Assembly (NCBI RefSeq): GCF_002305875.1
Contig: NZ_CP022098.1
Span: 1,612,001-1,676,000 of the forward strand
Direction: 5' to 3'
Source: Cystobacter fuscus
GTDB lineage: Bacteria > Myxococcota > Myxococcia > Myxococcales > Myxococcaceae
DNA: 64,000 nucleotides
Shown here: positions 37,249 through 45,642 of the stretch, piece by piece
Layout: every line of letters starts with the position of its first letter
Numbering within the stretch: position 1 is the first letter of the stretch
Made by a program: the position numbers and the translations under genes
Notes under the pieces: model-generated
What the model was told of the DNA's origin: nothing
What the model saw: only the letters and a program-made list of their open reading frames with translations
Database searches by the model: none

Positions 37249-37277
37249 TTGACACCTTCAAGACGACCGGTCATATT
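37249..37277 (+). promoter_or_regulatory. Sigma70-like promoter with internal palindrome
   Basis: TTGACA (37249-37254) and CATATT (37272-37277) are 17 bp apart, upstream of the alpha/beta hydrolase gene. The 8-bp palindrome GACCGGTC fills the end of the spacer and could be a repressor half-site. It is one of the few consensus-like promoters readable in this GC-rich window. Confidence 0.5.
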
Positions 37278-37307
37278 GGGCATCGAGAGCACACTCAGGA
37301 GCACACC

Positions 37308-38165
37308 ATGTCCGCCCAATCCACCGCCGTCACCGCCAAGAACCAGTTCGTCCAGGGCGCGAACGGAGTCCGCTACGCCTACCGGCGGTTGGGGGCAGCT
37401 TCCCCTTCCGTGCCACCGCTGGTCTTGTTGCAACACTTCCGCGGCAACCTCGACAACTGGGATCCCGCGTTCGTCGACACGCTGTCCGCCAGTCGCGAGG
37501 TCATCCTGTTCGACAACGTGGGCGTGGGCCTGTCCAATGGACCCGTGCCGAGCACGGTCGCGCAGATGGCGCGCGACGCGATCGCGTTCCTCGATGCCTT
37601 GAACGTGACGCAGGCCGACCTGCTCGGCTTCTCGCTTGGCGGCTTCATCGCGCAGGAAATCGCGTTGATTCGCCCCGTGCTGGTCCGACGGCTCGTGCTC
37701 GCCGGCACGGGCCCGAAAGGGGCGCCCGGGATGCATGGCTGGCGGCAGGACATCACCGCTCATGCGCGCCGCCCGGAGCCGAGTGGGGAGGATCTGCTCT
37801 ACATCTTCTTCGCCCATACCCAGACCAGCCAGGCCAGGGGCGTCGAGTTCCTCGGCCGCTTCATGCAGCGCGGCGTGGAGCGCGACCAGCCCAGCTCGCT
37901 GGCCGCCCGCGATGCGCAGTACGACGCGATCCTGGACTGGGGTATTCCCGACCACGGCCAGCTGCAGCGCCTGACCGCCATCCAGCAGCCCACGTTCGTC
38001 ATCCAGGGGGATGATGACCTCATGATCCCGACCCGGCTCAGCCACCTCATGGCCGGGCTCATCCCCAACGCCAGGATCAAGATCTACCCGGACTCGGCAC
38101 ACGCCTTCCTGTTCCAGTACCCGGCGGAGGTCGCCGGGGACGTCAACGCCTTCCTGTCGGCGTGA
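37308..38165 (+). CDS. Alpha/beta hydrolase
   Basis: 285 residues. It has a classical fold order: LVLLQHF with oxyanion glycines, the LFDNVGVGLS turn, nucleophile elbow GFSLGG (S109), acid in QGDDDLMIP and histidine in DSAHAF near residue 264. The sequence is close to haloperoxidase-/hydrolase-type enzymes often induced by reactive compounds. ATG 37308 has CAGGAG 7 nt upstream. It is expressed from the TTGACA promoter just before it. The substrate cannot be named. A longer open frame upstream is not used because it crosses the promoter. Confidence 0.9.
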   Translation: MSAQSTAVTAKNQFVQGANGVRYAYRRLGAASPSVPPLVLLQHFRGNLDNWDPAFVDTLSASREVILFDNVGVGLSNGPVPSTVAQMARDAIAFLDALNVTQADLLGFSLGGFIAQEIALIRPVLVRRLVLAGTGPKGAPGMHGWRQDITAHARRPEPSGEDLLYIFFAHTQTSQARGVEFLGRFMQRGVERDQPSSLAARDAQYDAILDWGIPDHGQLQRLTAIQQPTFVIQGDDDLMIPTRLSHLMAGLIPNARIKIYPDSAHAFLFQYPAEVAGDVNAFLSA

Positions 38166-38254
38166 GGGGGGGCCCAGTACGTTGGCCCAGGGAAATTCGC
38201 GTTACGCCCGTAACTCGTATGCTCTGGGGCGCACGAGCTCCCAGGAGCATCTCC

Positions 38255-39475
38255 ATGTCAGGCAAGAAGGCATCGAAGCTGAACACGAACCTGGTCGCGG
38301 CCATCGAAGACACGGATGCCGAGGCGGTGGCGAAGCTGCTGGCCGCCGGCGCCGATCCCAACTCCCGCGACAGTGATGGCGCGCCGGTGCTGCTGCGGGT
38401 GGCCTCCGAGGAGGAGCTCGCGCTCGTGGAGCTGCTGCTCGGCGCGGGCGCGGAGGTCGATGCGGTCGACGCGCTCGGGATGTCGCCTCTGATGTATGCC
38501 GTCCTGTCCGGGAACATCGAGGTAGCGGAGCGGCTGATTGCCAGCGGCGCCGACGTCAACCATCAATGCGACGACGACCTGGGCAACACCGTGCTGACGC
38601 TGGCGCTGGACAAGAACGAGCTCCCGGGCGAGCCCTCCGCGGCCATGGTGGAGAAGCTCCTCCGCGCGGGGGCGAATCCGAACACCCCCAACGCGGTCGG
38701 CTGGCCTCCGCTCCATCGCGCGGCCAGCTTTCCGGACCTCTCCCTCATCGAGCTGCTGCTCGCGGCCGGAGCGGACGTCAAGGCGCCGAGGTCGAGTGGG
38801 TATCACGCCATCGACACCGCGCAGGCCCATGGCCAGCACGAGGTGGTCAAGCGCCTGCTCGCGGCCGGAAGTCCCTCGCTGGAGGAGACGGCGACCGCGC
38901 GGATGACGGAGGTCTGGACGCGCATCGAGGCGCGGTACGCGGAGCACTGCGCGCCGTACGCCGAGGCCTTGAGGAAGGCCCAGCGCGCGGCACCAGAGGA
39001 GCTCGCCGCCCTGGAGCAGGCCCTCGGAACCGGGCTGCCCCCGGACCTCCGTGCCTTCCTGCTGCGCTTCGGAGGTGGTGGAGCGCATCCGCCCGGGGGC
39101 GCAGGCGTCTTCGAATACTCCGGCATGAGCGTGGACCTCCTCCTGTCGCAGTGGAAGGGGCTGGCGGAACTCCGGAAGCAAGGCTCCTTCGAGACGGCCA
39201 CGCCTCACGAGCTGCCCGAGTCGGACCGAACCCTGCGGTGGACCTGGTGGCACCCCGGCTGGGTTCCCTTCGCCCGCGACAGCGGGGGCAACTTGTACTG
39301 TGTGGACCTGGCGCCCGGCCCCGAGGGGACCCGCGGGCAGGTGTTCAAGTGGGAGAGCCACGACGGGCCCCTCCCTCCCATCCGGGAATCGCTCCAGGAG
39401 TTCTTCGAGTGGTACCTGGATCAACTCGAGGAGGGGAGGTTCACCTTCGACGGTGAAACCCTGTTCCGCGGCTGA
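38255..39475 (+). CDS. Ankyrin repeat - SMI1/KNR4 (SUKH) protein
   Basis: 406 residues, cytosolic. Residues about 10-215 form five to six ankyrin repeats (for example LLAAGADPNSRDSDG, LIASGADVNHQCDD, LLRAGANPNTPNAVG). From about 225 to 400 the sequence matches the SMI1/KNR4 fold, with ALEQALGTGLPPDLRAFLLRFGGG at its start and a later GNLYCVDLAP. SUKH proteins are frequent immunity proteins of polymorphic toxin systems, and ankyrin proteins also serve that role. No toxin gene is adjacent, so it may be an orphan immunity gene; a general adaptor role remains possible. AGGAGC lies about 9 nt before ATG 38255. Confidence 0.85.
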   Translation: MSGKKASKLNTNLVAAIEDTDAEAVAKLLAAGADPNSRDSDGAPVLLRVASEEELALVELLLGAGAEVDAVDALGMSPLMYAVLSGNIEVAERLIASGADVNHQCDDDLGNTVLTLALDKNELPGEPSAAMVEKLLRAGANPNTPNAVGWPPLHRAASFPDLSLIELLLAAGADVKAPRSSGYHAIDTAQAHGQHEVVKRLLAAGSPSLEETATARMTEVWTRIEARYAEHCAPYAEALRKAQRAAPEELAALEQALGTGLPPDLRAFLLRFGGGGAHPPGGAGVFEYSGMSVDLLLSQWKGLAELRKQGSFETATPHELPESDRTLRWTWWHPGWVPFARDSGGNLYCVDLAPGPEGTRGQVFKWESHDGPLPPIRESLQEFFEWYLDQLEEGRFTFDGETLFRG

Positions 39476-39613
39476 CCGTCACGTGAGCCCGCTTCGCATT
39501 GCAGGATGGGCACACCCCTCGTCACCAGGGCACACGCTACCGCCAGGCGTCCACGAGACTCCGTGGTGTGAATGCACTTCCAGTGGATCAAGCCGGGGTT
39601 AGAGTGCGTGCCC

Positions 39614-40027
39614 ATGCCGTCTTTCGACTCGAACCTCTTCCCCCTCTGGCTCGTCCAGGTCCTGTGTGCGCTCTTCCTGGCCATCACCTTCCTCCAGTCC
39701 GGCCTCGACAAGGTCATCGACTGGAAGGGAAACCTGGGGTGGCTCACCGGACACTTCTCCAAGAGCCCGCTGCGCGGCGTGGTGCCGCTGCTGCTGGCCA
39801 CCCTCACGGTGCTGGAGCTGGCCGCCGGCGCGCTGAGCGCGGCCGGGGTCGCGTTCCTGGTGCTCTCTGGCGCCACGCGGGTGGCCATGTGGGGCGCGGC
39901 CCTCTCGGGGCTCTCCTTCGTGGCCCTCTTCTTCGGCCAGCGCATGGCCAAGGACTACGCGGGCGCCGCGGGCCTGGTTCCCTACTTCCTCGTCTCCCTG
40001 GTGGGCCTGCTCACCCTGCGCGGCTGA
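39614..40027 (+). CDS. DoxX-like membrane protein
   Basis: 137 residues with four predicted helices. The first carries FLQSGLDKVIDW and the loop NLGWLTGHFS, a pattern typical of DoxX/DoxD-like proteins; later helices contain LELAAGALSAAG and FFGQRMAKDYAGAAG. Family members are small membrane proteins sometimes tied to redox or surfactant stress; function here is unknown. ATG 39614 is chosen over an earlier opening at 39572 because the upstream residues show no membrane character. It converges with the tetR gene at 40046. Confidence 0.7.
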   Translation: MPSFDSNLFPLWLVQVLCALFLAITFLQSGLDKVIDWKGNLGWLTGHFSKSPLRGVVPLLLATLTVLELAAGALSAAGVAFLVLSGATRVAMWGAALSGLSFVALFFGQRMAKDYAGAAGLVPYFLVSLVGLLTLRG

Positions 40028-40045
40028 AACACCCTGACATCTTCC

Positions 40046-40621
40046 TCACCCCAGGTGGGCCTTCAATTCGTCGGCGGCGGACTTGAGGATCTCCCGGGAG
40101 AGCTTGTCGTCGTTCACCGCGCGGGCCATGGACACGGCGCCGACCAGCGTGGAGAGCGCGGTGATGGCCTTCTTTCTTCTCGCGGGTTGGGTGTCAGCGG
40201 CGATCAGCCGGGTGAGCAGCTCCAGGTACGTGCCCACCTGCTGTGTATAGGCGGACCTCGCCCGGTCGTTGCTGCGGGCCACGTCTCCGGCGAGGGTCGT
40301 GACGGCACAACTGGTCGCCAGATGATCGCGGTGCGCCGCGCTGAGGTAGCCATCCACCAGCGCCGCCAGGGGGGACTGCGAGCTGTTCGTCAGGACGGCC
40401 GTCGCCCGCTTTCCTCCATCCTGTAGCGCGCGCTCGATCGCTTCGGCCACCAGCTCGTCGCGCGAGGCGAAGTGCCGGTAGAAGCCGCCGTGCGTCAGGC
40501 CGGCCTCCTTCATGAGCTCTGCCACGCCGATGCCGTCGATACCCGCTTCGCGGAACCGCGCGGCGGCGATCCGCACGATGTGCTCGTGACTCTCTGCCTT
40601 GTCTTCCCGTGAATGGCCCAT
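40046..40621 (-). CDS. TetR-family repressor, divergent from tautomerase
   Basis: 191 residues. The helix-turn-helix segment GIGVAELMKEAGLTHGGFYRHFASRDELV is of the subgroup that controls small redox enzymes (TetR proteins with THGGFYRHF). The C-terminal part begins SQSPLAALVDGYLSAAHRD and contains a conserved cysteine in ATSCAV. ATG 40621 is chosen; the upstream frame runs into the operators. Two near-identical palindromes lie between it and the tautomerase gene. Confidence 0.88.
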   Translation of the reverse strand: MGHSREDKAESHEHIVRIAAARFREAGIDGIGVAELMKEAGLTHGGFYRHFASRDELVAEAIERALQDGGKRATAVLTNSSQSPLAALVDGYLSAAHRDHLATSCAVTTLAGDVARSNDRARSAYTQQVGTYLELLTRLIAADTQPARRKKAITALSTLVGAVSMARAVNDDKLSREILKSAADELKAHLG

Positions 40622-40655
40622 CCGAAAAATACCTCCTGCTGCTGGCTTGACAAGG

Positions 40656-40675
40656 AGGATGACGGTCGTCATCCT
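40656..40675. promoter_or_regulatory. TetR operator 1 for the tautomerase locus
   Basis: A perfect 20-bp palindrome, AGGATGACG-GT-CGTCATCCT. A TTGACA hexamer at 40647-40652 just precedes it, so the palindrome would cover the promoter spacer of the plus-strand tautomerase transcript. Confidence 0.75.
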
Positions 40676-40684
40676 GGTTCATGT

Positions 40685-40702
40685 GGATGACGGTCGTCAT
40701 CC
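40685..40702. promoter_or_regulatory. TetR operator 2 for the tautomerase locus
   Basis: An 18-bp palindrome, GGATGACG-GT-CGTCATCC, identical in core to operator 1 and centred 28 bp from it. The duplicated spacing suggests two repressor dimers on nearly the same DNA face. Confidence 0.75.
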
Positions 40703-40757
40703 TGATTGTCTTGCCGCGATCGAGTCCACCATCGCCCGAAGTGACGAGGAGCACCCC

Positions 40758-41180
40758 ATGCCCATGATTGATGTGTACGCCGTTGCGGGAACCTTCGGCA
40801 ACAAACGCGAGCTGACCCAGGCGCTCAACGCGGCGCTGATGAAGTGGGAGAAGGTTCCCAGGATCCCGCTGTTCCTGGACAATACCGCCGCGTTCATCCA
40901 CGACCTGCAACCCGACGCGCTCGCCACGGCCCGGGGAGACAGCAACTACGTCCGCGTCCAGATCCTGACCCCGGTCGGGACGCTCGACCGCGAGAAGAAG
41001 CTTGGCGTGGTCAAGGAGCTGACCGACATCATCGCCTCCGCGGCGGGGGATCCCAGCCTCGTGGAGCGCACCTGGGTCCTCATCGCCGAGGCACCGGACG
41101 GGGGGTGGGGCATCGATGGGCACGCCTACACCAATGCCGAGATCGCCGAGGCCGCTCGCCGCGAACTCTCGGGAAGGTAG
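40758..41180 (+). CDS. Tautomerase-family protein
   Basis: 140 residues. The mature protein would begin with proline after methionine removal (MPMIDVYAVAG), and this N-terminal proline is the catalytic base of the 4-oxalocrotonate tautomerase superfamily. The strand-helix units YAVAGTFGNKRELTQAL and GVVKELTDIIASAAG follow the family plan, with a C-terminal extension. GAGGAG lies about 7 nt before ATG 40758. The gene is divergent from tetR, with two operators between them, so it is probably induced by a small electrophile or aromatic compound. About 215 bp after the stop show nothing recognisable. Confidence 0.82.
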   Translation: MPMIDVYAVAGTFGNKRELTQALNAALMKWEKVPRIPLFLDNTAAFIHDLQPDALATARGDSNYVRVQILTPVGTLDREKKLGVVKELTDIIASAAGDPSLVERTWVLIAEAPDGGWGIDGHAYTNAEIAEAARRELSGR

Positions 41181-41396
41181 CGTTCACAGGAGACGATGGG
41201 ACGCGAGGCGATGGTGTCATCGCTTGCACCCATGCCAGCGTCCCGCCCTTGTTCAGGGGCTCCATCCTCGCCGCTGCCAAGGCGGCCGGCTCGCCACTCG
41301 CGGCTTCCACTCAGCAGTCGTTGCCCTCCAGTGGGATGCCCGCCAGGCGTCGTGCCCGGCGGGCGCGCTGGGGGATATCCGAGCCCCGGAGTCAGC

Positions 41397-43309
41397 TCAG
41401 TCGCCGTAGACCTGGGTTTCGTAGAACGATGCCGCACCACCGCTCGAGCCCGTCACCGTCACGCGCACGTAACGATACTTCGTGGTACTCGGCAGCGTGT
41501 CGTAACTCACGCCCGGGGTGGTATTTTTCGTCTTGTCCACCACGGTCGTGTATTTCGCGTCGTCGTTGCTGACCTCAATCTTGTATTTATAGGCGATCGT
41601 GGAGTTCTGATACCAGTGGGTCACGATCGAGCGCAGGGTCCTCTCCGAGCCGAGATCCACGCGCCACCACTGCGGGAAGGTGCTCGTCGAGGCGCTCCAA
41701 CGGTCGGCGGTGCTGCCGTTGTTGCCTTTACCCGAAGTGTTCGAGCCGTCGGAGGAGCTGGTCGTGACCGCTCTGCCCTGCGAGAGCAGGGTATTGGTCG
41801 TCTGCGCACCGGCTTCGAGCTGGACGGCGTCATACATGATGCCATAGGCGGGCCAGACCGGGCGCTCGCCAGTGTATGTGCCCGAGCCTGATTTGCGGAC
41901 GGTAATGGAGACCGTGTTCTGGCCGGCGTGGAGGAGACTGGCGTCGAACGTGATGGGATAGACCTGATACTCTCCCCGCAACACGGCATCCCGATACAAC
42001 GCCGCATCATCAGACGTATAGACTCCGCGATAGGTGTCCGGCGAGATATCGGTTCCGTTCACATACACATGGAATGCACCAAGGCCGGATGCGCCCGCGA
42101 GCGCCACCGTCAAAGTGCATGGGTTGGGCGGAACCGCTGGCAGGTTGAAGTTGATGTTCCACTTGTTCGAATGGTAGAGACCATCCGGTCCGGCGACGAC
42201 TGGCTGCGCATAATACCAGTCGTCGTTCGTGCTGCTGCCCACGGTGTAGGTGAGCTCGTCGCTACCCATTTCATCGTAATACCGGAACCACAGGCCAAAC
42301 TGCCGGGGCAGATTGCCGAAGCGGAACTCACCGGCGGAACGATTGGGTGTCCCCACGCGGAACAGCCGCTGCTGTTGCTGCGGCGGATTCCACGTCAACG
42401 TGCCCAGATCGGTCGTCGTGTTGGCGGTCACGGTCACGTTACCGAGTTGATAATCTCCCAGCACGCCGGGCACGTAGGCGTAGAGGGTGTAGGTGTGCGG
42501 GCGCAGCTTCGGCACGGTGAAATGGCCATTGGCATCCGCCTGGGTGGAGTAGATGTAGTTCATCGCGCCCTGGAAGATCCAATCCATGCCCGGATCCGCC
42601 ACGACGATCTGGGCGTTCGCGGTGGACTGTCCCGGGATCTTCAGCGTCCCCGTGATCGTGCCGCGATTGCGGGGATATACGCTCTCGCTGACCGCCAGCC
42701 AGGAGTAGGGCCAGGCGGCCACTTCCTGCGCGCCTTTCGTCTGCGCATCCTGCAGCAGCGCCGTGTGGCTGGTGCCGGTGTTCGCGTAGACCAGATACGG
42801 GCCATAGATCTTCTGCCAGACCTTGCCTGTCGGGAGGGTCTGGTCGGGGCCCTCGCCGCTCCCGTGGTTTTCGTTCGTGTTGATGTTCATCCCCATGCCT
42901 TGCACCGCCCCGCGCAGCTTCGTCGGGCCACCATTCAGGTATTCCTGGCTGCCGTTGAGGATCCAGATTCCATACTGGTCATTCGCGATGCCAAACGTGT
43001 TCAGCGACGAAGTCTCCGGGCCGGAGTAGACCGCCCAGTCATACTTGGTCCAGGTCGGCTTGAGATTGTAGTTCAGGCCGATCATCCCTTGCGGATTGGG
43101 CGTGTAGTCAGATTCGGGCTGCTGCCCGTTGTGAACTTCGTGATCGTGGCGTTGGCCTTGGTGACCGTGGCCGAGACGAGGCCGTTGGACAGGACGACAT
43201 AGGTGCCGTAGTCCGTCAGCGTGACGTTCTGTGCCTCCGCAATGGAGGCCAGGCCAACCATTGCAACTAACGCCGCTACCAGGAGGCGAGCTGTCGGGAT
43301 GCTTTACAT
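41397..43309 (-). pseudogene. Rhamnogalacturonan lyase (PL4-type) with discoidin domain, decayed
   Basis: GAGGAGG sits 6 nt before ATG 43309, but the second codon is TAA; reading on gives a normal signal peptide (SIPTARLLVAALVAMVGLASIAEA) and the mature start QNVTLTDYGTYVVLSNGLVSATV. The frame then changes between about 43,110 and 43,150. The rest continues in another frame to 41397 with NGSQEYLNGGPTK, a fibronectin-like and a carbohydrate-binding domain typical of family 4 lyases, and a final F5/8 type C module. Much of the usual N-terminal catalytic region is missing at the frame change, implying a deletion. AAA to TAA at codon 2 would explain the stop. A truncated product from an internal start is possible but would lack secretion and most of the active domain. 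Confidence 0.75.
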
Positions 43310-43594
43310 ATGCACCTCCTCGTGAGGATGAGACGGAGAGGGTCTTGTGGCTCAGGCTTTGTACCCGCTTGGGGGAGAGCGGGAGTCGAAGTCACGAAGA
43401 CCGCAATTGGGTCTCCCCTGGCCGGTGGGATGGACCGGGACCACATGTGCCGTGTCAGTTTACGTGAAACGCAAGGTCCGTACTAGCTGGGAAGGTAATA
43501 TTTCCATTTATTTCTGCTCTATCTGGATGTGGAGAATCTCCCCAAGCGAGTTCTGGTGTGGTGAAATGCTCCTCAGGGCGAGACAGGAGATGCA

Positions 43595-44116
43595 ATGACC
43601 CAGCACGACTCATGGTTGCAGCTGTCCAGACGGGCACTGCTCGGACGACCCGATGCCTCCGGCGCCAGCCGCCGGGCGATCGAGGATCTCATCATCGCGT
43701 ACGCCTGGCTCATCGATACGGGAGACTTCGCCGGAGTGGGTGCCCTGCTCGGTGCCGGTATCGTCACCGGCGGCGGCCCACCGATGACCGGCGCCGCGGC
43801 CATCGAGCAGTTCTACCGTGACACTCTCATCCTCTACGAGGATGGTACTCCCAAGACCCGCCACATCGTCAGCAACATCCTCGTCGATGTCGACGACGAG
43901 GCGGGGACCGCCATCGCCCGCTCCTCCTTCACCGCTCTGCAGGCCGTGTCCGGTCTGAGCCTGCAGCCGATCGCCGCCGGCCGCTACGACGACCGCTTCG
44001 AGCGCCGTGACGGGAAGTGGTGCTTCGTGGAGCGGCGTATGCACACCGAGCTCGTCGGCGACCTCACCCACCATCTGCAACCAGCGGTCCTGCGGCGCAT
44101 ATCCTGGCCGGGTTAG
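43595..44116 (+). CDS. SnoaL-like (NTF2-fold) protein
   Basis: 173 residues with an NTF2/SnoaL-like cone fold: helix IEDLIIAYAWLIDTGDFAGVGALL, then GPPMTGAAAIEQFYRD, TRHIVSNILVDVDDEAGTAIARSSFTAL and the closing GRYDDRFERRDGKWCFVERRM. Such proteins include ring-cyclising and dehydrating enzymes of secondary metabolism and many with no catalysis. Preceding GGAGATGCA supports ATG 43595. The 285 bp upstream, between it and the decayed lyase, are AT-richer and should contain the promoter, but no consensus was recognised. No biosynthetic cluster is adjacent. Confidence 0.82.
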   Translation: MTQHDSWLQLSRRALLGRPDASGASRRAIEDLIIAYAWLIDTGDFAGVGALLGAGIVTGGGPPMTGAAAIEQFYRDTLILYEDGTPKTRHIVSNILVDVDDEAGTAIARSSFTALQAVSGLSLQPIAAGRYDDRFERRDGKWCFVERRMHTELVGDLTHHLQPAVLRRISWPG

Positions 44117-44170
44117 CCCGTTCGCGCGGAGCGTCCCTCCACGGGTGGGATACCTTCCGCGCGAGTCAAC

Positions 44171-44190
44171 GCCGCCAGGACTCTGGCGGT
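44171..44190. terminator. Hairpin between convergent genes
   Basis: Stem CCGCCAG/CTGGCGG with a 4-nt loop, extended by one G-T pair, between the SnoaL-like gene and the convergent methyltransferase gene. No T-run; terminator role is inferred from placement. Confidence 0.4.
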
Positions 44191-44271
44191 ATGCCGATGC
44201 ATGGCGGCACTTCACCCGCGCCGGCGAACCGGTGACATGCGAGTCACCGATATGCAACCGATGCACTGTGT

Positions 44272-45135
44272 TCAGGCATGGGTATCAAGATGCAATGGCC
44301 TCCTCGCCACGACGAGCCATGTCACTCCGCCGAGCAGGACCTTCCCTCCTGTCCGATGGGGCTGGCATTCGCGGGCAACCTCCTCCTCCCACGCCCGTTG
44401 TGTCTCCGGCGGCAGCTCCTCCACGATCTTCGCCACGGGGCCCCCCAGCTCGCGAATCCATCGCACGACTCCTGTTCCATCCTCGGCTTCCATCACGGGC
44501 ACATGCATGGACTCGACGTGCTCCATGACGAACCCGGTGCGCGTCAACAACGGGCGCAGCAACTCGGGGTCGGAGAAGCGGAACACGCTCGGGGCCTCGG
44601 GCTCGACAGGGGGAAGCGGACGGAAGCGGGCCAGGCTCCTGCGCGGCAGCGATGCGTACTCGACCTGCCCGGGCCCCGCCCAACATGCGCACACCAGGGG
44701 AGCGGATGGACGGAGCGCCCGCCAGAGCCGCTCGAGTGCCCGCTCGGGCCGGGGCATGTACATCAACGCCCAGCGCACGGTCGCCGCATCGAAAGACTGC
44801 TCCGGCACCTCGAGCATTTCCGCATCTGCGGTACGAAACTCGATGTTCGAGAGGGCCTGGGCACGTGCCTTCTCCCGTGCGACCTCCAGCATGCCGTCGG
44901 ACAGGTCCGTTCCCAGCACGAAGCCGGAGGGGCCCACCCGGTGCGCGGCGCGCAGGGAAGGCTCGCCCATCCCCGAAGCCACATCGAGCACCCTCATGCC
45001 CGGCCGAAGGCAGGCCAGATCGAGCATCCGTTCGCTGACGGACGCCGTGAGGCGGGACTCCATCTCATCGTATCGGCGGACGGTGGCGAGGTGCTCGGCC
45101 CACCAAGTCTGCTGTGGTGGTCTCTGGGTTGTCAT
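44272..45135 (-). CDS. SAM-dependent class I methyltransferase
   Basis: 287 residues. The SAM-binding motif I is VLDVASGMGEPSL, followed by the acidic GTDLSDGML, the ADAEMLEVPEQSFDA region and motif-IV-like VRWALMYMPRPERAL. It belongs to the broad UbiE-like group acting on small molecules. Its ATG overlaps the stop of copy C of the repeated family (ATGA, 45132-45135), so copies B, C and this gene form one transcript. That linkage is curious, because the overlap implies coupled translation of a candidate immunity protein and a methyltransferase. The substrate is unknown. Confidence 0.85.
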   Translation of the reverse strand: MTTQRPPQQTWWAEHLATVRRYDEMESRLTASVSERMLDLACLRPGMRVLDVASGMGEPSLRAAHRVGPSGFVLGTDLSDGMLEVAREKARAQALSNIEFRTADAEMLEVPEQSFDAATVRWALMYMPRPERALERLWRALRPSAPLVCACWAGPGQVEYASLPRRSLARFRPLPPVEPEAPSVFRFSDPELLRPLLTRTGFVMEHVESMHVPVMEAEDGTGVVRWIRELGGPVAKIVEELPPETQRAWEEEVARECQPHRTGGKVLLGGVTWLVVARRPLHLDTHA

Positions 45136-45620
45136 GTCTTTTTCACCGGTCTGGGAAACTCATCGGGCAGGAGTGTGCGCAGCAACTCGTCGTCGGGGCC
45201 GAGTGGACGCCAGCCTGGCGGCGGTGGTGAGGCGAGGAGTGCATCGCTGGCCTGGTCGACGCACTCCTTATGGGTTTCTGGGGTGTAGGCAAACCACGAG
45301 CCGAGTGCCTTGGCGACCTTGAAACGGTTGGCGTCGTCCATCACTGCTGGCCAACCGCCGGGGACGCTTTGAGACCACAGGCGCACGAATACATCACGCA
45401 CAAAGCGCGTGACCTGCTTGCGCTGCTCCGCCTCGGCGAGCAGCCCGCGCAACACCTGCACCCCGGCGATGTCGTCCTCGCCAAGCTCCTTGGCCAGAGC
45501 CACCAGAGAAGCGGTGGGGCGCGCATCCGCGAAGGCAGTGAGCGAATCGTAACCACGCTCGCGGACTCGCTCGTACAGGCGGACCGCCCAGTTGCCAGTC
45601 CAGGACCGCTCCTCGCTCAT
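45132..45620 (-). CDS. Paralogous small protein, copy C (candidate immunity protein)
   Basis: 162 residues, the most divergent of three copies. It keeps RSWTGNW, VRLYERVRERGYDSLTAF, TPETH, PPPPGWRPLGPDDELL and LLPDE, and adds an eight-residue C-terminal extension. ATG 45620 aligns with the starts of copies A and B. Between this start and the stop of copy B lie only 22 nt, which still read LNFIPWRE-stop in the frame that, in B, reads MNFTRWGGR-stop. So this is a tandem duplicate retaining just the last codons of the upstream tail. Downstream it overlaps a methyltransferase gene. Biochemical function unknown. Confidence 0.65.
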   Translation of the reverse strand: MSEERSWTGNWAVRLYERVRERGYDSLTAFADARPTASLVALAKELGEDDIAGVQVLRGLLAEAEQRKQVTRFVRDVFVRLWSQSVPGGWPAVMDDANRFKVAKALGSWFAYTPETHKECVDQASDALLASPPPPGWRPLGPDDELLRTLLPDEFPRPVKKT

Positions 45621-45642
45621 TATTCTCTCCAAGGAATGAAGT

